The notes: a model not told the origin generated them from the sequence alone. Shown: positions 18,236 to 26,752, counted from the first letter of the stretch. The stretch is 64,000 nt of DNA from Salegentibacter agarivorans (GCF_900113135.1 NZ_FOOH01000001.1:372001-436000); one strand, 5' to 3'. Numbers and translations are program-made.

Positions 18236-19146
18236 TGAAAAGATTTTTAAAAAAAGCAATTTTATTCTTTCTTTTGGTTTTAGCCATCTATACTTTTATA
18301 TTAGTTTTTTTCGGTGGTTATGTAGATTATTTTTATAACAAATTCACAACGCCAAAACAAAGTTCCCTTATCATAGGAGACTCCCGTAGTTTACAGGGTA
18401 TACAGCCATCTATTTTAAATGAATGCCTTTCATTTAAAAAAAATGAAACTCAATTTTTTAATTATAGTTTTACAATTTCTCAGGCAACTTATGGGCCACT
18501 TTATACAAAAAGTATATTTAAAAAATTAGATACTACAACGGTAAATAAAGGAGTTTATATCTTAAATGTTAATCCCTGGATGCTTGCCCGGAGACCTGGG
18601 GATGATTTTAAAAATTCTAAATTTATTGAAGAAAATGTTCCGCCACACAATATGGATTTTGTAAATATGAATCCCAACTACGAATATTTAATTAGGAACT
18701 ATAAATATTTCCACTTTAGATCATTAATTCGTAGAACAAGTAAACTTCATAAAGATGGTTGGCTGGAAGAAAGGAACCTGCCTAAAGATTCAATTACTTT
18801 ACAAAACTGGACTGATCATCAAATTAAAATGTTTCAGGGTTTTTCTAATAAATGGAAAAAAAGTCCTTACAGAAAGAATCATTTAAAGGAGCTTATAGTT
18901 AGATTAAAAAAACATGGAGAGGTGTTTTTAGTGAGACTCCCTATAAGTGAAAAAGTGTTAGAAATTGAGGAAAATTTCTGGAGTAAATTCAGCAAGGAAA
19001 TGAATGTTTTGGCGAAAGATACAGAGGTTACTTTTATCGATTTCAGCAAAAAAAATCAATATAAAACATATGATGGTCATCATTTAACAAAAAACGGAGG
19101 TAAAATTTTTACAAAAGATCTCTGCGATTCAATTTTAAAAAAATAA
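18235..19146 (+). CDS. Membrane-anchored SGNH/AlgJ-like partner of the MBOAT protein
   Basis: This 303-residue protein has one N-terminal membrane segment (about residues 8-30) and a periplasmic domain. The motif IIGDSRSLQGIQPSIL near residue 46 resembles the SGNH block I serine, and YDGHHLTKNGGKIF near residue 280 resembles the block V Asp-x-x-His. In alginate and similar systems an MBOAT protein works with a periplasmic SGNH-like protein that finishes O-acetyl transfer. The one-base overlap with the MBOAT gene supports that role. The overall sequence is otherwise not familiar to me. Confidence 0.65.
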   Translation: MKRFLKKAILFFLLVLAIYTFILVFFGGYVDYFYNKFTTPKQSSLIIGDSRSLQGIQPSILNECLSFKKNETQFFNYSFTISQATYGPLYTKSIFKKLDTTTVNKGVYILNVNPWMLARRPGDDFKNSKFIEENVPPHNMDFVNMNPNYEYLIRNYKYFHFRSLIRRTSKLHKDGWLEERNLPKDSITLQNWTDHQIKMFQGFSNKWKKSPYRKNHLKELIVRLKKHGEVFLVRLPISEKVLEIEENFWSKFSKEMNVLAKDTEVTFIDFSKKNQYKTYDGHHLTKNGGKIFTKDLCDSILKK

Positions 19147-19151
19147 AATAG

Positions 19152-20234
19152 TTGGAATTATTTCCTATACATATATATACTCCTATTTATTATCAGTTGC
19201 TTTTTGCCATTGTATTTATAACTGCTATAAATACTTTTTCAACGAATATCACCACGCCCAATGGAATTAAATTTGCAAAAATGGTTGGGGGTGTCGCAGT
19301 AATTTATCTCCTGTTGATAATGGGGCTAAGACCAATTAGCTATTATTTTGGTGATATGGGAACCTATAACAACTATTTTGAAAGATATCAGTCAGGTGAG
19401 GAAGTACTTAAAGTTAAAGATGGATTTTTTTATGCCTTTATGAAGTTTTGTTCTTACTTTATGAACGCTCAATTCTTTTTCTTTCTATGTGCAAGTTTGT
19501 ACATACTGCCCATTTATTTGGCCTGTAAAAAGTGGTTTTCCAATTACTGGGGCTATGGGTTTTTAATGATTATCTCCGTTTTGACCTTTTGGGCTTATGG
19601 GACGAATGGAATTAGGAATGGACTGGCCACGTCAGTTTTTATTTATGCCCTTTCGAGAGATAAATTATTATTTAAAGCATTATGGATGTTTCTGGCGGTG
19701 AATATACATACCTCTATTGCAATCCCAATTTTAGCTTATTTAATTATATACTTCAAAAATAATCCTTCTTTATATTTAAAGATTTGGTTTCTGGCTATTC
19801 CTTTATCTTTGGTTGGGGGTGGTTTTTGGGAATCTCTTTTTTTGGGGTTTGGTTTTGAAGAAGATAGAATGCAGTTATACTTAGCAAATGATGAGTTTGC
19901 TGAACAATTTTCCCAAACAGGGTTTCGCTGGGATTTTTTGTTATATAGTTCCACCGGGGTTTTTGCAGGATATTACTATATTTTTAAAAAGAAATTTAAG
20001 GACAAGAATTATCGGGTAATCTATCAAGTTTTTGTAATTACCAATTCGTTTTGGATCCTGGTTATTAGGGCTGGATTTTCTAATAGATTTGCCTATCTTT
20101 CTTGGTTTTTATTAGGACTGGTAATAATTTATCCTTTATTAAAGAAAAAATTCTTGATCAATCAGCACAATAAAATAGGTCTTATTATTTCAGCTTCATT
20201 TTTGTTTACCTATTTGCTGGAAGTTATACTATGA
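19152..20234 (+). CDS. EpsG-family polysaccharide polymerase (Wzy-like)
   Basis: This 360-residue membrane protein has about 10 hydrophobic segments and the EpsG-type signature RPISYYFGDMGTYNNYFERYQSGEE near residue 55, followed by GTNGIRNGLATSVF near residue 155 and VNIHTSIAIPIL near residue 180. EpsG/Wzy proteins join lipid-linked repeat units at the periplasmic face. It probably starts at TTG (19152), five bases after the previous stop. It is the only polymerase candidate in the window and complements the flippase at 1054 and the export pair at 29900-33085. Confidence 0.87.
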   Translation: MELFPIHIYTPIYYQLLFAIVFITAINTFSTNITTPNGIKFAKMVGGVAVIYLLLIMGLRPISYYFGDMGTYNNYFERYQSGEEVLKVKDGFFYAFMKFCSYFMNAQFFFFLCASLYILPIYLACKKWFSNYWGYGFLMIISVLTFWAYGTNGIRNGLATSVFIYALSRDKLLFKALWMFLAVNIHTSIAIPILAYLIIYFKNNPSLYLKIWFLAIPLSLVGGGFWESLFLGFGFEEDRMQLYLANDEFAEQFSQTGFRWDFLLYSSTGVFAGYYYIFKKKFKDKNYRVIYQVFVITNSFWILVIRAGFSNRFAYLSWFLLGLVIIYPLLKKKFLINQHNKIGLIISASFLFTYLLEVIL

Positions 20235-20237
20235 TAA

Positions 20238-21119
20238 ATGAAAAAACTTACAATTTTTACTCCTACATATAATCGTATAAAATTACTACCCAGACTTTAT
20301 AAAAGTTTAAAAGCTCAAAGTTCAAAAGAATTTATATGGTTGATAATCGACGATGGCTCAACTGACGGTACAAATGAACTTGTAAAAGAATGGCAGAAAG
20401 AAAATTTTATTGAAATACAATACGAATTCAAGCAAAATGGCGGGATGCATACAGCGCATAATCTGGCATACGATAAAATAAAAACAGAATTAAATGTATG
20501 TATAGACAGCGATGATTATATGCCATTTGACGCTATAGAAATTATTGTGAATAAATGGAAAGTTAATGACAATCAAAATATTGCTGGATTAATTGGTCTT
20601 GATGCTTTACAAAATGGAGAAATAGTTGGAACCTCAATGCCGCATAATCTGGAAACATCAACACTCCACGAGTTATATTCCCAATATAAAGTTAAAGGAG
20701 ATAAAAAGATTGTTTTAAGAACTGATATTGTTAATAAGTACCCAAGATATCCTGAATTTGAAAATGAGAGATTGGTACCCCTGGGAATTCTATATCTTAT
20801 GATTGGGCAATCCTATGAATTTTTGTTAGTCAATAAACCTCTATGTACTGTCGAGTACCAGGCGGATGGCTCTTCTAAAACGATATTACAACAATATAGA
20901 AGAAGTCCGCGTGGTTTTGCTCACGCCAGATTGATTGAATTAAAATATAATACCAGGTATACAACAAAGATTAAAAATACCTTACATTTAATATCTTCTG
21001 CTATATTTTTAAGAGACTATAAATTAGCTTTCAAATCCCAATTTCCAATCTTTTCCTTTCTATTAATTCCCGGGGGAGTACTTCTAAATATATATATACG
21101 ATGGAAAACGAGAGCATAA
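20238..21119 (+). CDS. Glycosyltransferase, GT2 family
   Basis: This 293-residue GT-A enzyme begins MKKLTIFTPTYNRIKLLPRLYKSLKAQ and has IIDDGSTDGTNELV near residue 35, GGMHTAHNLAYDKI near residue 70 and NVCIDSDDYMPFDAI near residue 85. The NGGMHTAHN block is typical of one branch of capsule GT2 enzymes. A hydrophobic segment near the C-terminus (FPIFSFLLIPGGVLL) suggests membrane association. It follows the polymerase gene after three bases and overlaps the next GT4 by 19. Confidence 0.93.
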   Translation: MKKLTIFTPTYNRIKLLPRLYKSLKAQSSKEFIWLIIDDGSTDGTNELVKEWQKENFIEIQYEFKQNGGMHTAHNLAYDKIKTELNVCIDSDDYMPFDAIEIIVNKWKVNDNQNIAGLIGLDALQNGEIVGTSMPHNLETSTLHELYSQYKVKGDKKIVLRTDIVNKYPRYPEFENERLVPLGILYLMIGQSYEFLLVNKPLCTVEYQADGSSKTILQQYRRSPRGFAHARLIELKYNTRYTTKIKNTLHLISSAIFLRDYKLAFKSQFPIFSFLLIPGGVLLNIYIRWKTRA

Positions 21120-22201
21120 AAGTATTGCACGTAATAAATAGTTTAGCTACCGGTGGGGCAGAAAAATTAATTCTGGATAGTTTGCCTATTTATAAAGAAA
21201 AAGGTTTGCAAGTAGATCTTTTTCTTTTGAATGGAAGAGAGACCCCTTTTTTAAATAAGTTAAAAGAAGAAAATATAAAAGTTATTAGGTCTAAATATAA
21301 GTCGTTTTATAATCCTTTACATATTTTGGAATTAACTTCTTTAATACATCGCTATGATTTGATTCATGTTCATTTGTTTCCGGCATTATACTGGGTTGGT
21401 TTGTCAAAGTTATTAGTTCAAGCTAAAGTTAAACTTATATATACCGAGCATAATACTTCCAATAGGCGCAGGGGTAACCTTATACTCAATATGACAGATA
21501 AACTGATTTATAAGATATATCACAAATTAATCACAATATCTCCTGAGGTGGATAAAAATTTAAGAGATTATCTTAATTTTTCAAACCTTAAATTTCAATT
21601 GATTCCAAATGGAGTGAATTTAGAAGAAATTAGGAGAGCAGAACCTGTAGCAAAAACGCTTTTTCTAAATAAAGATGATATTTGTATTCTTCAGGTTTCT
21701 AGTTTTCGCCCTCAAAAAGACCAGGAGACTTTAATAAAATCCTTGCTTTACTTACCTGAAAATTTTAAAATATTATTGGTTGGGGATGGACCTCTTAGAG
21801 GCAAAGTAGAAGAAAATGTTAAAAAACGTAAATTAGAAAAACGGGTGATATTTTTAGGTATCCGGAGTGATATACCTCAATTGCTAAAGATGGCTGATAT
21901 TGTGGTATTGTCCTCTTATTACGAAGGACTTTCTTTATCCAGCATTGAAGGCATGGCTAGTGGAAAACCTTTTTTGGCATCGGACGTTCCGGGTTTGCAT
22001 AATATAGTTAAAGATGCAGGGATATTGTTCCCACTTGGAGATTCAAAAACCTTAAGTTCAGAGGTTTTAAAATTAGTCCAGGACAAATTTTATTACCAAA
22101 CTATCTCAGAGCGGGTTGTAGAAAGGGCTGGTAATTATGATGTTAAAGTAATGGTTGATAAATATTTCCAAGTTTATGAGGAATTAGTTGATGTTAATTA
22201 A
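21101..22201 (+). CDS. Glycosyltransferase, GT4 family
   Basis: This 366-residue GT-B enzyme begins MENESIKVLHVINSLATGGAEKLILDSLP. The C-terminal domain has ILQVSSFRPQKDQETLIKSL near residue 195, KILLVGDGPLRGKVEE near residue 223 and the donor motif SSYYEGLSLSSIEGMASGKP near residue 270. It is the last gene of the first + strand operon. Its reading frame appears complete and ends at 22201, eight bases before the IS element, so the insertion did not remove its C-terminus. Confidence 0.93.
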   Translation: MENESIKVLHVINSLATGGAEKLILDSLPIYKEKGLQVDLFLLNGRETPFLNKLKEENIKVIRSKYKSFYNPLHILELTSLIHRYDLIHVHLFPALYWVGLSKLLVQAKVKLIYTEHNTSNRRRGNLILNMTDKLIYKIYHKLITISPEVDKNLRDYLNFSNLKFQLIPNGVNLEEIRRAEPVAKTLFLNKDDICILQVSSFRPQKDQETLIKSLLYLPENFKILLVGDGPLRGKVEENVKKRKLEKRVIFLGIRSDIPQLLKMADIVVLSSYYEGLSLSSIEGMASGKPFLASDVPGLHNIVKDAGILFPLGDSKTLSSEVLKLVQDKFYYQTISERVVERAGNYDVKVMVDKYFQVYEELVDVN

Positions 22202-22210
22202 TTCTAACGA

Positions 22211-22234
22211 GGGTGTAAAATAAACTCTGTCTGA
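22211..22234 (+). repeat. IS256 left terminal inverted repeat
   Basis: GTAAAATAAACTCTGTCTGA (22215-22234) pairs with the right-end repeat at 23520-23539 with one mismatch. The outermost bases GGGT and GACCC also partly correspond. Confidence 0.85.
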
Positions 22235-22269
22235 ATTGAATTACTTATTGATTTCATTCATACAGAATT

Positions 22270-23534
22270 ATGACAACAAAAGAACAACAAGAATTCGAGA
22301 AGAAGGTACTTGACCAGTTCATGTCTGGCAAGAGCCTTTTTGGTGCAGACGGTGCTTTTGCACCGATGCAAAAGAACGTTATTGAGAAAGCTCTTCAAGC
22401 AGAGATGGACTCCCATTTGGATAATGAGGAACGCTCCAAGGGGAATAAGCGTAACGGCAAAGGAAAAAAAACTCAAAAGTGGCTTTGGATCCTTTGATAT
22501 TGAAACCCCTGAAGACCGTCAAAGCAGCTTCCAACCGGAACTGGTTAAAAAGAGGCAGACGATTCTAGCAGATAATCTTTCAGAAAAAATCATCGGTCTT
22601 TATGGGCTTGGGATGAGCTACCGTGACATCTCCAGTCATATCAAAGAAATGTACGACACCGATATTTCCCATACGGTCCTAAGCCAGATCACCGATCAGG
22701 TCATTCCTGATATCAAAGCCTGGCAAAGTCGTCCTTTAGAGCCCCTCTACTGTATTGTTTGGCTTGATGCCATGCATTATAAGGTTAAGGTAGATGGGAA
22801 GATCTCCCATAAAGCACTCTATAACATCCTGGGTATTACAAAAGAAGGGAAAAAGGAAATTCTGGGGATGTACATTTCTGAGAGTGAAGGTGCTAATTTC
22901 TGGCTCCAGGTATTGACCGACCTTCATAACCGTGGATTACAGGATATCCTGATTGCCTGTACGGATAACCTCAAAGGCTTTGCACAGGCCATCTTGAGCG
23001 TTTATCCAAAGACCCAGGTGCAGCTTTGTATTGTACATCAAATCCGGAATTCACTGAAGTATATCGCCTCGAAGGATCAGAAGGAATTTATGAAAGACCT
23101 GAAAAAGGTCTATAGGGCCGTCACCAAAGATGTGGCCGAAGATGAACTGTTGAACCTGGAAGAGAAATGGGGTGGTAAATATCCTGTGGTCATTGAAAGC
23201 TGGCAGCGTAACTGGGAACAGCTGTCCCAGTATTTTGAATATACAGAACCCATTAGAAAGATTATTTATACCACCCAATGCCGTAGAGGGCTTCCATCGC
23301 CAGATCAGGAAAGTCACCAAGACCAAAGGAGCATTTACCAATGATATGTCCCTGCTCAAACTGGTCTACCTGGCCACAAGAAATATTGAGAAGAAATGGA
23401 CCGCTCCTTTGCATAATTGGAGCCTTACGATTCAGCAATTTTATATTAAATTTGGAGACCGGATATCGCTGGCCATAAACGCCAATTCCTCTGGGGCTAG
23501 CCCCAGAGGAATTGAAATATCAGACAGAGTTTAA
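22270..23534 (+). pseudogene. IS256-family transposase with two frameshifts
   Basis: The transposase is spread over three frames. The first (from ATG 22270) reads MTTKEQQEFEKKVLDQFMSG to GNKRNGKGKK. At the A8 tract (22464-22471) it must change frame to continue as LKSGFGSFDIETPEDRQ. A second change comes from an extra C in ACCACCC (23271-23276), after which NAVEGFHRQIRKVTKTKGAF resumes. The DDE residues are visible in IVWLDAMHYKV, IACTDNLKGF and NAVEGFHRQ. Corrected length is about 420 residues, somewhat long for the family. As written, it should be inactive unless the shifts are sequencing errors. Confidence 0.88.
23483..23514. repeat. Perfect 32-bp palindrome near the right end of the IS
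   Basis: The arm CAATTCCTCTGGGGCT (23483-23498) is followed directly by its exact complement (23499-23514). It lies inside the last codons of the transposase frame and just before the right inverted repeat. It could fold into a very stable hairpin in RNA, perhaps ending transcripts in either direction, or form a cruciform. No T-run follows, so it does not look like a standard terminator. Confidence 0.8.
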
Positions 23535-23545
23535 TTTACAGACCC
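23520..23545 (-). repeat. IS256 right terminal inverted repeat
   Basis: Read on the minus strand, the end begins GGGTC and continues TGTAAATTAAACTCTGTCTGA. This matches the left end in 19 of 20 positions across its core. Confidence 0.85.
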
Positions 23546-23558
23546 ATTCTACTTTTAG

Positions 23559-24227
23559 CTAAAGATATTTTCCACTAATATCCTTATAACTTAGCTTGTG
23601 AATTTTTGTAGCAGGTTCAGAAAATATAGCGTGATCGGGAGTGTTTGATGTAATTTTACTATTCATACCTATTATATTAAAACTTCCTATTTTAATTTTA
23701 GGCTTGATAGTAGCATTTAGGCCGATAAAAGTGTTTTTTCCAACTTGGACTTCAGCACCAAGTAAACATACGCTTAGTAACGAATTTTTTCCGATTTTTG
23801 AATGGTGTCCTATATTTGCGGCTATAATAAAACTGTTGTTTTCTATTTCAACAAAAGGCTGGATGCCTGTCTTTTCACCAATATAAACATTATTTCCTGT
23901 TTTTAAGTTCTTAGGATAAATAGCATTGGTTGCAATGTAAGTTGCAAGGGTGTATCCTTTTTTTCTGGCTTTTTTGTAAATACGTTCTCTTAACTTATCG
24001 TTACCAACTGTAATAAAGAGATAATATTCATCAGGATTAAATTCTTTTTCAAGATTATCAAAATTAACTAATGGAAATTCATGATCAGTTTCGGAAATTT
24101 CAGAAATATAAGCTTCTTCAACACATTGAGCTACAACCTGATAAGGACTGTCGTGAATAAAAGAGTAAATAATGAAATCAGCAAATTTACCAACACCATA
24201 TATAACTAGCTTTTTATTTTCTTTCAT
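23559..24227 (-). CDS. NeuD/PglD-like sugar O- or N-acyltransferase (left-handed beta-helix)
   Basis: This 222-residue protein begins MKENKKLVIYGVGKFADFIIYSF, the small Rossmann-like domain of the NeuD/PglD family. Hexapeptide repeats follow from about residue 105 (NNVYIGEKTGIQPFVEIENNSFIIAANIGHHSKIG), with the likely catalytic His in NIGHHSKIG. The family transfers acetyl groups from acetyl-CoA to nucleotide sugars or sialic acids. It is transcribed against the first operon and divergently from the second, from its own promoter at 24250. It is distinct from the PglD-like gene at 26135, so two such enzymes are present. Confidence 0.88.
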   Translation of the reverse strand: MKENKKLVIYGVGKFADFIIYSFIHDSPYQVVAQCVEEAYISEISETDHEFPLVNFDNLEKEFNPDEYYLFITVGNDKLRERIYKKARKKGYTLATYIATNAIYPKNLKTGNNVYIGEKTGIQPFVEIENNSFIIAANIGHHSKIGKNSLLSVCLLGAEVQVGKNTFIGLNATIKPKIKIGSFNIIGMNSKITSNTPDHAIFSEPATKIHKLSYKDISGKYL

Positions 24228-24249
24228 TACGAGTGTTATTTATTATCAA

Positions 24250-24257
24250 CAAATATA
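24250..24257 (-). promoter_or_regulatory. Bacteroidetes -7 box (TATATTTG) for the acyltransferase gene
   Basis: On the minus strand this site reads TATATTTG, an exact match to TAnnTTTG. It ends 23 bases before the ATG at 24227, the right place for a short leader. The -33 box is weak. Confidence 0.6.
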
Positions 24258-24304
24258 AAATTTATATCTCTCGTGTATATCTTTAACCTTTTATAAATTA
24301 AATA

Positions 24305-24312
24305 TAGTTTTG
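24305..24312 (+). promoter_or_regulatory. Bacteroidetes -7 box (TAGTTTTG) for the pgl-like/wza/wzc operon
   Basis: TAGTTTTG matches TAnnTTTG exactly and ends 18 bases before the ATG at 24331. It points away from the minus-strand box at 24250, giving a divergent promoter pair in a gap of 103 bases. CTTTAA at 24281-24286 could be a poor -33 element. Confidence 0.62.
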
Positions 24313-24330
24313 TATCTGAAATAAAAAAAA

Positions 24331-25497
24331 ATGCCCAAAAAACTCATCCGCATAACCACAATTCCTCTTTCCCTTGAAAAACTCCTTGAAGGTCAACTAA
24401 CCTATATGAACCAATATTATGAGGTAAGCGCGGTTGCAGCTGAAAAGGAACGACTGAATAAGTATGGAGAAAACAATAAAGTAAATACTTTCTGGGTGGA
24501 AATGACCAGGGCCATTACCCCAATACAAGATCTTAGAGCCGTTTGGAAGCTTTATAAATTTTTTAAAAAGGAAAAGCCGGAAATTGTTCATACGCACACA
24601 CCAAAGGCGGGGATTGTTGGAATGCTGGCCGCTAAACTAGCTGGAGTTCCTTTGCGGTTACATACGGTAGCAGGATTGCCTCTAATGGAAACTAAGGGCA
24701 CAAAACGCAAAATATTAGACCAGGTTGAGAAATTCACCTATAAATTAGCGACAAAAGTTTATCCAAATTCCAGGGGCTTAAAAGATATTATATTAAAAAA
24801 AGGTTTTGCTACAGAAGATAAGCTAAAAGTGCTGGGAAAAGGAAGTTCCAACGGAATTGACACCAGATATTTTGATCCGTTTCAATTTGATACAACCCAG
24901 AAAAAAAATAAAAGAGAATCCTTAGGTATCCCTCAGGAAGATTTCATCTTTATTTTTATTGGGAGGTTGGTTAGTGAAAAAGGAATAAACGAACTAGTAG
25001 AAGCTTTCAATAACCTACAAGCTGAAAATCAAAATATTTCATTGCTTTTAGTGGGGCCTTTTGAAAAAGAACTGGATCCTTTAAAAGAAGAAACTTTCAA
25101 AACTATTCAACTACACGAGAAAATATTCACTACGGGTTACCAGGAAGATGTTCGGCCTTATTTAGCTGTCTCAAACGCATTGACATTTCCCAGTTATCGG
25201 GAAGGTTTTCCTAATGTGGTAATGCAGGCTGGAGCCATGAACCTTCCCGCCATAGTAAGTAATATTAATGGTTGTAACGAAATTATTGTTGAAGGAATCA
25301 ACGGAGTGATTATTCCTGTTAAGGATACTTCAGCCTTAATTACTGCTATGAAGTTATTTGTAGAAAATAAAAATTATACCGAAAGATTATCTTCAAATGC
25401 ACGTGATGAAATTTGTAAATATTACGAGCGGAAGGAATTTTGGCAAATACTGTTAAAGGAATACAAAAGCTTAGAACGGGAGTATATAAAATCTTAA
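24331..25497 (+). CDS. Glycosyltransferase, GT4 family (PglA-like position)
   Basis: The product is a 388-residue GT-B enzyme starting MPKKLIRITTIPLSLEKLLEGQLTYM. VHTHTPKAGIVGMLAAKLAGVPLRLHTVAGLP (from about residue 88) is characteristic of the WbuB/PglA group. FIFIGRLVSEKGINELVEAF near residue 210 and PSYREGFPNVVMQAGAMNLP near residue 286 complete the donor site. It lies directly upstream of the initiating transferase and the bacillosamine-type genes, so it may add the second sugar. It is the first gene after the promoter at 24305. Confidence 0.92.
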   Translation: MPKKLIRITTIPLSLEKLLEGQLTYMNQYYEVSAVAAEKERLNKYGENNKVNTFWVEMTRAITPIQDLRAVWKLYKFFKKEKPEIVHTHTPKAGIVGMLAAKLAGVPLRLHTVAGLPLMETKGTKRKILDQVEKFTYKLATKVYPNSRGLKDIILKKGFATEDKLKVLGKGSSNGIDTRYFDPFQFDTTQKKNKRESLGIPQEDFIFIFIGRLVSEKGINELVEAFNNLQAENQNISLLLVGPFEKELDPLKEETFKTIQLHEKIFTTGYQEDVRPYLAVSNALTFPSYREGFPNVVMQAGAMNLPAIVSNINGCNEIIVEGINGVIIPVKDTSALITAMKLFVENKNYTERLSSNARDEICKYYERKEFWQILLKEYKSLEREYIKS

Positions 25498-25542
25498 TTT
25501 TGGCCAGGCCAATTTTTGCAGTATAAATTCCTAAATACACGT

Positions 25543-26148
25543 ATGTACAGGCACTTTTTTAAAAATTTACTTGATTTTTTTATTGCTTTTACGGCATTAT
25601 TAGTGCTTAGTCCGTTATTGATTCCAGTTATAGTTTTATTAGCTTTGGCAAATCGGGGGAAGCCCTTCTTTTTTCAAAAAAGACCGGGTAAAAATGAACG
25701 TATTTTCAGTATTATCAAGTTTAAAACCATGACAGATGAAAAGGATAGGAAGGGAAATCTGTTGCCCGATGATAAAAGATTAACCGGCGTAGGTAAATTT
25801 GTAAGAAAAACATCTATAGATGAAATTCCACAGTTAATTAATGTCTTAAAGGGAGATATGAGTTTAATTGGCCCCCGCCCATTATTGCCTCAGTATTTGC
25901 CATTATATTCTGAAAGACAAAAAAAACGTCACGAGGTAAAACCTGGAATCACTGGTTGGGCACAGGTTAATGGCAGAAATGCAATAAGCTGGACTAAAAA
26001 GTTTGAATATGATGTGTGGTATGTAGAAAACTTATCTTTTGGTTTAGATGTTAGCATTATCTTTAAAACAATTAAGAAAGTGATTATTTCTGAAGGAATA
26101 AATACCGCCAATATGGCGACTACGGAAGCTTTTAATGGAAAAAATTAA
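25543..26148 (+). CDS. Initiating sugar-1-phosphate transferase (PglC-like)
   Basis: This is a 201-residue monotopic phosphoglycosyl transferase. I prefer ATG 25543 (MYRHFFKNLLDFFIAFTALLVLSPLL) to the upstream TTG at 25516, because it places the single re-entrant membrane helix at the N-terminus as in PglC. Other motifs are FFFQKRPGKNERIFSIIKFKTM, TSIDEIPQLINVLKGDMSLIGPRPLL and GITGWAQVNGRN. The catalytic Asp-Glu pair is seen in DEIPQ. It loads the first sugar phosphate onto undecaprenyl phosphate. It overlaps the PglD-like gene by 14 bases. Confidence 0.93.
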   Translation: MYRHFFKNLLDFFIAFTALLVLSPLLIPVIVLLALANRGKPFFFQKRPGKNERIFSIIKFKTMTDEKDRKGNLLPDDKRLTGVGKFVRKTSIDEIPQLINVLKGDMSLIGPRPLLPQYLPLYSERQKKRHEVKPGITGWAQVNGRNAISWTKKFEYDVWYVENLSFGLDVSIIFKTIKKVIISEGINTANMATTEAFNGKN

Positions 26149-26752
26149 AATGAATATTTACGGAGCCAGCGGTCACGGAAAAGTTGTTTTTGATATCCTG
26201 AGTAGTAGGAATATTCAGGTTGATTCAGTTTTTGACGATAATACAGAAATTACTGAATTTCTTGGCTTTAAAGTGACACATGAGGCTAGTGAACATCAGC
26301 TTAAAACTCCTTCAGTTTTGGCTATTGGTAATAACACAATTAGAAAACAAGTCGCCCGTAGATATACAGGTTTAATAGCTGAAGCGGTAGGTCATTCCTC
26401 AGCCATAATTTCTAAAAATATCGAGCTGGGTAAGGGTACTGTTGTCATGCCGGGAGCTATAATTAATTCAGGTACAAAAATTGGCGAACATTGCATTATA
26501 AACTCTGGTGCGGTTGTTGAACACGATGTGCACCTGGAGAATTTTGTACATATAGCGCCAAATGCGGTATTAACTGGAAATGTTAGTGTGGGAGAAGGAA
26601 CACAGGTAGGGACCGGTGCCTCAATTATTCCGGGTGTAAAAATAGGAAAATGGGCGTCTATTGGTGCCGGAGCAGTAATTATTGAAGACGTGCCAGACTT
26701 TGCTGTGGTTGTTGGCAATCCTGGAAAAATAATAAAATACTTAAATGAATAA
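26135..26752 (+). CDS. PglD-like UDP-4-amino-sugar acetyltransferase
   Basis: This 205-residue protein begins MEKIKMNIYGASGHGKVVFDIL and has the left-handed beta-helix repeats ELGKGTVVMPGAIINSGTKIGEHCIINSGAVVEHDVHL. The catalytic His is probably the one in VVEHDVHL. PglD acetylates UDP-4-amino-4,6-dideoxy-GlcNAc to UDP-di-N-acetylbacillosamine. Its place between PglC-like and PglE-like genes makes this assignment likely. An internal ATG at 26150 is a possible alternative start. The stop overlaps the next start by eight bases. Confidence 0.9.
   Translation: MEKIKMNIYGASGHGKVVFDILSSRNIQVDSVFDDNTEITEFLGFKVTHEASEHQLKTPSVLAIGNNTIRKQVARRYTGLIAEAVGHSSAIISKNIELGKGTVVMPGAIINSGTKIGEHCIINSGAVVEHDVHLENFVHIAPNAVLTGNVSVGEGTQVGTGASIIPGVKIGKWASIGAGAVIIEDVPDFAVVVGNPGKIIKYLNE

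Larger units (their letters stand above)
22209..23545 (+). mobile_element. IS256-family insertion sequence, decayed
   Basis: The element spans 1337 bp, a normal IS256 length. Its ends are imperfect inverted repeats: GTAAAATAAACTCTGTCTGA at 22215-22234, and the complement of the right end, GTAAATTAAACTCTGTCTGA, at 23520-23539, a 19/20 match. The flanks ATTCTAAC (22201-22208) and ATTCTACT (23546-23553) look like a decayed 8-bp target duplication. The single transposase gene is broken by two frameshifts. The element lies between the last glycosyltransferase gene and a convergent acyltransferase gene, where it does little damage. Confidence 0.88.

Noticed and set aside
22464-22471. Programmed frameshift controlling the IS256 transposase
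   Set aside because: IS256 elements normally have a single transposase frame, and the second break at 23271-23276 is clearly a one-base insertion. Decay or sequencing error is simpler.
25516-25542. TTG start for the PglC-like gene
   Set aside because: It adds nine residues ahead of the usual N-terminus. The in-frame ATG at 25543 fits the family better.
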